DNA from: Echinococcus granulosus
Taxonomy: Eukaryota; Platyhelminthes; Cestoda; Cyclophyllidea; Taeniidae
Length of the DNA: 64,000 bases
Assembly: GCF_000524195.1 (NCBI RefSeq)
Contig: NW_020170507.1
Coordinates: 21,978-85,977 of the forward strand
Direction: 5' to 3'
In this document: positions 60,260 through 64,000 of the stretch, piece by piece
How the letters are laid out: each line of letters begins with the position of its first letter
How positions within the stretch are numbered: position 1 is the stretch's first letter
Position numbers and translations under genes: made by a program
The notes under the pieces: generated by a model
Databases searched by the model: none
Told to the model about the DNA's origin: nothing
Seen by the model: the letters and a program-made list of their open reading frames with translations, nothing else

Positions 60260-63200
60260 GTGAGTCTTTTTGCATCTTATGATACTTATTCTGGCTTTTA
60301 CATATTCTGTTAAAACTCAGTTTTGCACTATCTTTTATGCTTTTTCCCTGCACAATTTTTTTTACTTTTTGGGTTACTTGTTGTTGATACATTTCTAAAA
60401 TTAATAATGTTTTTGGTTTTTGATTAGATGAAAGTAGTTATCCTACCTAAACTCATTTATTCTGTCTAGGCACAATCTTGCAATTGCACTTTTTTAGACC
60501 TAAATTAGTTGTATCTTTTGCAAACTGTTCTGTCTTTCATCCTGCATTGATAACACAGAACTTTGCGTAATTTCTTTAATCACTCATTATTCAACCATTT
60601 TTCCAACTTTTGCATTCAAGCTCCCACCACTGTCAGTTTTCTGACTGCTTTCCATTGTTTTGTTTTCAATGCTAAAAAATTAATTAACGTTCAAATTTGT
60701 AACCTCAGTGTACCGCTAGTAGGCATTCTTGCTATTAAGCGATATTCTGGCCTTTCACGGTTTTTCTTGCCATCGCGCAGGTGTGCTTTGTAATTTACAG
60801 ATGACAAAGGTGTCAATTTGTTTGTGTTGTTAACGATGAGAAGATGGTAATACCTGAGTGATCAGAACTCTGGACGTTTGTGCTTGCCACAATTTTATCC
60901 ATTGCACAGTTTTACACTGGACTAAGGTTAGTTATTGTGAGGAGCGTACCAACACACCGCAGACCTAAGTCTTATCTCTCTTAGCTGTCTGAATTCTACC
61001 GTAATCAAAGAGCGTCCTAATCATTATACTCACACTCACCCGCTGTCAGAGAGCTTTCTTTTGCAATCACTAAAAGCCATGAAAGCATACGGCATTTTTT
61101 CGTTTTATACGACATTGCAAATTTTATAGTTCCCTCCTACATTAAATGTACTACACATCTTGCCAAGATATATCCGCCTCTCCCTCTTATTCTTTTATTT
61201 TATTCATCTATCACTCGATGACAGTAGATCGTTAAAATTAATTTCATTTTACAATAGAATCCCCGTCAAGCATGTGTGTGGATGTGTACATATTTCATTA
61301 GTCTAGGAAGTTGTTTTTTGCTCGAATCACAGACGTGATTGGTTTGGAAACGACTGCTTTCTCCTACTCTCTGGCTTTCCCGCGGTGTCGTTTTTCGTGT
61401 GCATCGTCATTGACCCCCTGTTCTACTAAAAAGAAGCAATTAGCTTTTTATGTCGATAATGCTTCCTATCGTTAATTTCTATTCTACCGTATATTCCACC
61501 ATACATTACGTGTTTCCTTATTTTCGTCATTGTTAGTTTTCCTAGTAATGCGTAAACTATTTCAGCAACCACGACCTTATTCCACCACGTTGGATTACAT
61601 CTGACTGCCCACATCCCTGAACCCTTGTGCAGGCAACTGACAGTCAATTGCAAATAACCTTAACACACTAACAAATTTTATTCTAGCCCTTTGCAGACGT
61701 GGTTTATACCCTCTTTTTCTTCCATTTCGAGGCGAACCTATTTCTCATCCTCTTGCCTGGTCTCGTTTAAATTGATGAGTATCCATGGTTGACGTATTAT
61801 ACTGATAATACTCAGGCTGATTTAGTGCCGATTCCTGGCTTACAACAACAATGATGGCTGATTATCCCTATCACGTTGCTTTGAGCACCGTGATACAGGA
61901 GCATACTTCTTTGCTTTTCACTAGAAATAAATTTTGGGCGATTCGAAGAAAGTAGTTATCCGAAAAAGTATGCGTGTGCTTTAATCGCACTCTCCGTCGT
62001 TCTCGGCCTTATTTGTTGGGGTGGTTAATTTTGTACACATCACCCTCGGTTCTCTTTTAGTAGTGTTGCTATTACCGCATCCAGCACTAAATGGCAAATT
62101 ACCTAGCTTGAGCATACACCGTTGAGCAAGTGATCGGTTGATGTGTGAAGAAAAGTCCATTCAATATCACGTTGCACCAAAGTTCGGGTGGTATCCCATT
62201 TCCTTTGCCTTCCTGTACATATTGCCTTTTAGCATTTTTTACCAACTTTTGGTATATTTGTGCCTGACTGTCAAGTTAATTTGTGTGCCATAACTCACCT
62301 GCATACGTATTCTTCGGGCAGCAACGAAACTTGTCTAAGAAAGTGCTTTTGTGGTAAAAAAACGCAGACTTCACGGAACTCTCTGGGCATGGGGAGGCTC
62401 CGCCTATCCATTAAATGTTTCTATGTATTAAAAAGAGGGAAATTTCTGCTCACGAGCTTGGACAGATTTTTTAGTTTAGATACTGTCCGCTGAGGATGTA
62501 GAACAGGAACAAACACTATTGAACCCTTTCTTTGTACCAAAATATTACCACTACAGCCTTCATCGTATCTGTGAGGATCATTTTTCATTATCCATCTAGT
62601 GCATCTGCATTTCTTCAGGTATCATGGTAGCAAAATTATGCCCAAATTTCAAGAATCCAATTTTCCTTTACGTACTTACGCGTAATAAGCAAATCTAAGC
62701 TAATCAGTAGGCTTCATTGTATTCCTTTTTTGGATAAATACGTTTGTTCTGTCGTGCAGTGCAAAACTTTAACTGACGTCAAACAGGAGGCACAGGTTTG
62801 TGTAAATTTTTATTGCTGCCCTCAAAATTAATGTGGAATAGCACTATAAAACCTACTGCTCCTAATTTACCTTCTCATTCCAACGCCAGGTATATTACCA
62901 TTTTTTGTGGAAATAGAGACCCTAAAGCCTGTGGCAATCATATTTCAGTCGCACCACTTGTCCAGAAATTTTAGAGTGAGATAACGAGACCAGGTACTTT
63001 GTGTCTAGCATTAAAAATAATGCTCTTTGAAAGTCATCACCCGCTGCTATTTCCAATTTTGCTCCATAGCATGATTTTCCCTTTTTCACCATGCGTACGT
63101 TTACATTACATTCACCAGCTTCGTCTTTGATGTTACCTATTACGTGTAGTCTATTGTCTTTTGGCAACTGCGACAGCTTTACGCACATTCATGATGTAAC

Positions 63201-64000
63201 AATCTCTCTTTCTAGCACCTAAAATTGCTTTCTTGTTATCAGACTTCCATAAGTCTTCCTTTCACAATTTAAGGCTAAGTCGTTGCATAGCTAAGTGAAT
63301 TTTTTCTCCCAGGCATGAGTGGAACAGGCTCCATGCATCAGTCGGTTAATGTGTGTATATATATATATATATATGTTATTTAGAGCTGGGAGTTTTAGTA
63401 TTCATTCACAGTCAGGCGACACACATTGAAAAAAGGGTCGTCTTTCACCGCTCTCTGCACAGATCACTATTTCTACTATTTCCTTGTGCGAAACTGCTTC
63501 GCAGCGGCTGCGCCATGGATTCAGTGTTTTGTAGGACCTGTAAACTCAAATTTGAGTATAATCAGTGGATTATATGTGGAGTTCCCTGAAAAAATCACTT
63601 CCAGTGCTTGGGAATTGCATAGCTAATGATTGACAAGTGGAACGCGTAGGAAGTAGTGCGCGACACGGGTGAAGCAGAAGCAGCAACTGTAGTAATCATA
63701 CTTGGAGTTTTCCGGCACTAGCAATTACAATAGACTGCATTAATTTGAAAGGTACAGACTTTTGCATGTGACTGGGCAAGTCGGAGTGATTCGCTTTTGT
63801 TGTTTGATGTGAAACCATCGACCTATCCATCCGTGGACTTTGCACACCTACTCTCTGCCAAATGTCAACCAAAGGAGACGTCGAATAATTTCATCAGAAA
63901 ATTCTTATGCCACCCTCCGTCTACCTCCCTCTATGATTGTGACACACCAGTCCAAAAAGTGAGTAATTGTCGGCTCAAAGTGGCATTAAGTGCGGTTGGT
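60260..64000 (+). other. Long intron of the glucuronyltransferase gene
   Basis: The sequence is strongly T-rich on the plus strand, as in the other sense-strand introns. I found no exon with the family's next conserved blocks. A plus-strand frame open from 63800 to the window end lacks recognisable similarity. No LTR unit is visible. Confidence 0.55.
63356..63374 (+). repeat. (TA)n microsatellite
   Basis: About nine TA units follow a short GTGTG run, inside the glucuronyltransferase intron. Confidence 0.9.

Noticed and set aside
62922..63188. 88-codon minus-strand frame with ATG in the glucuronyltransferase intron
   Set aside because: It has no known similarity, and the T-rich plus strand indicates an intron of the plus-strand gene.
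63800..64000. Plus-strand frame open to the window end
   Set aside because: It could be a next exon, but it lacks the conserved glucuronyltransferase blocks and its acceptor is unclear.

Overview
The window is a eukaryotic nuclear segment with four spliced protein genes, T-rich introns and a family of small LTR elements without coding capacity. Short introns mixed with multi-kilobase ones, sparse coding, a single Fes/Fer-type kinase gene and LTR units of about 190 bp resembling the taeniid TRIM elements (ta-TRIM) all point to a parasitic flatworm, most likely a taeniid tapeworm. The species call is inference; the gene calls rest on protein motifs.

Layout. 1-5.1 kb holds no recognisable gene, only one solo LTR with a perfect 4-bp target duplication. 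5.2-15.3 kb (+) is MCM4, a replicative helicase subunit, complete in 12 exons (about 890 aa). 15.4-22 kb is a mobile-element cluster: two ~1.03 kb TRIM-like elements in opposite orientation that share a 410-bp block differing at one base, one shorter element, one solo LTR and one LTR fragment. 22.0-22.5 kb is a broken, nearly identical copy of the last exon and 3' flank of the kinase gene that lies 10 kb away. 23.7-28.1 kb (-) is a six-exon RNA-binding protein of the RBMS/alan-shepard type with two RRMs and long low-complexity arms. 29.2-29.4 kb is a second solo LTR with a perfect 4-bp duplication, in sense orientation upstream of that gene. 30.3-30.7 kb (+) carries an unrecognised coding remnant or terminal exon. 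32.2-58.7 kb (-) is a complete Fes/Fer tyrosine kinase (F-BAR, SH2, kinase; about 1389 aa, 15 exons counting a 42-nt GC-AG mini-intron), with large insertions in the F-BAR and SH2 domains and an added C-terminal tail. 59.4-59.6 kb is a third solo LTR, in sense orientation just upstream of the first exon of a glucuronyltransferase (+, 59.96-60.26 kb), whose remaining exons lie beyond the window.

The genes do not form a pathway. The organising themes are LTR elements placed upstream of, and oriented with, two of the four genes, duplication and conversion of sequence around the element cluster, and a strand bias (T over A on the sense strand) that follows transcription direction.
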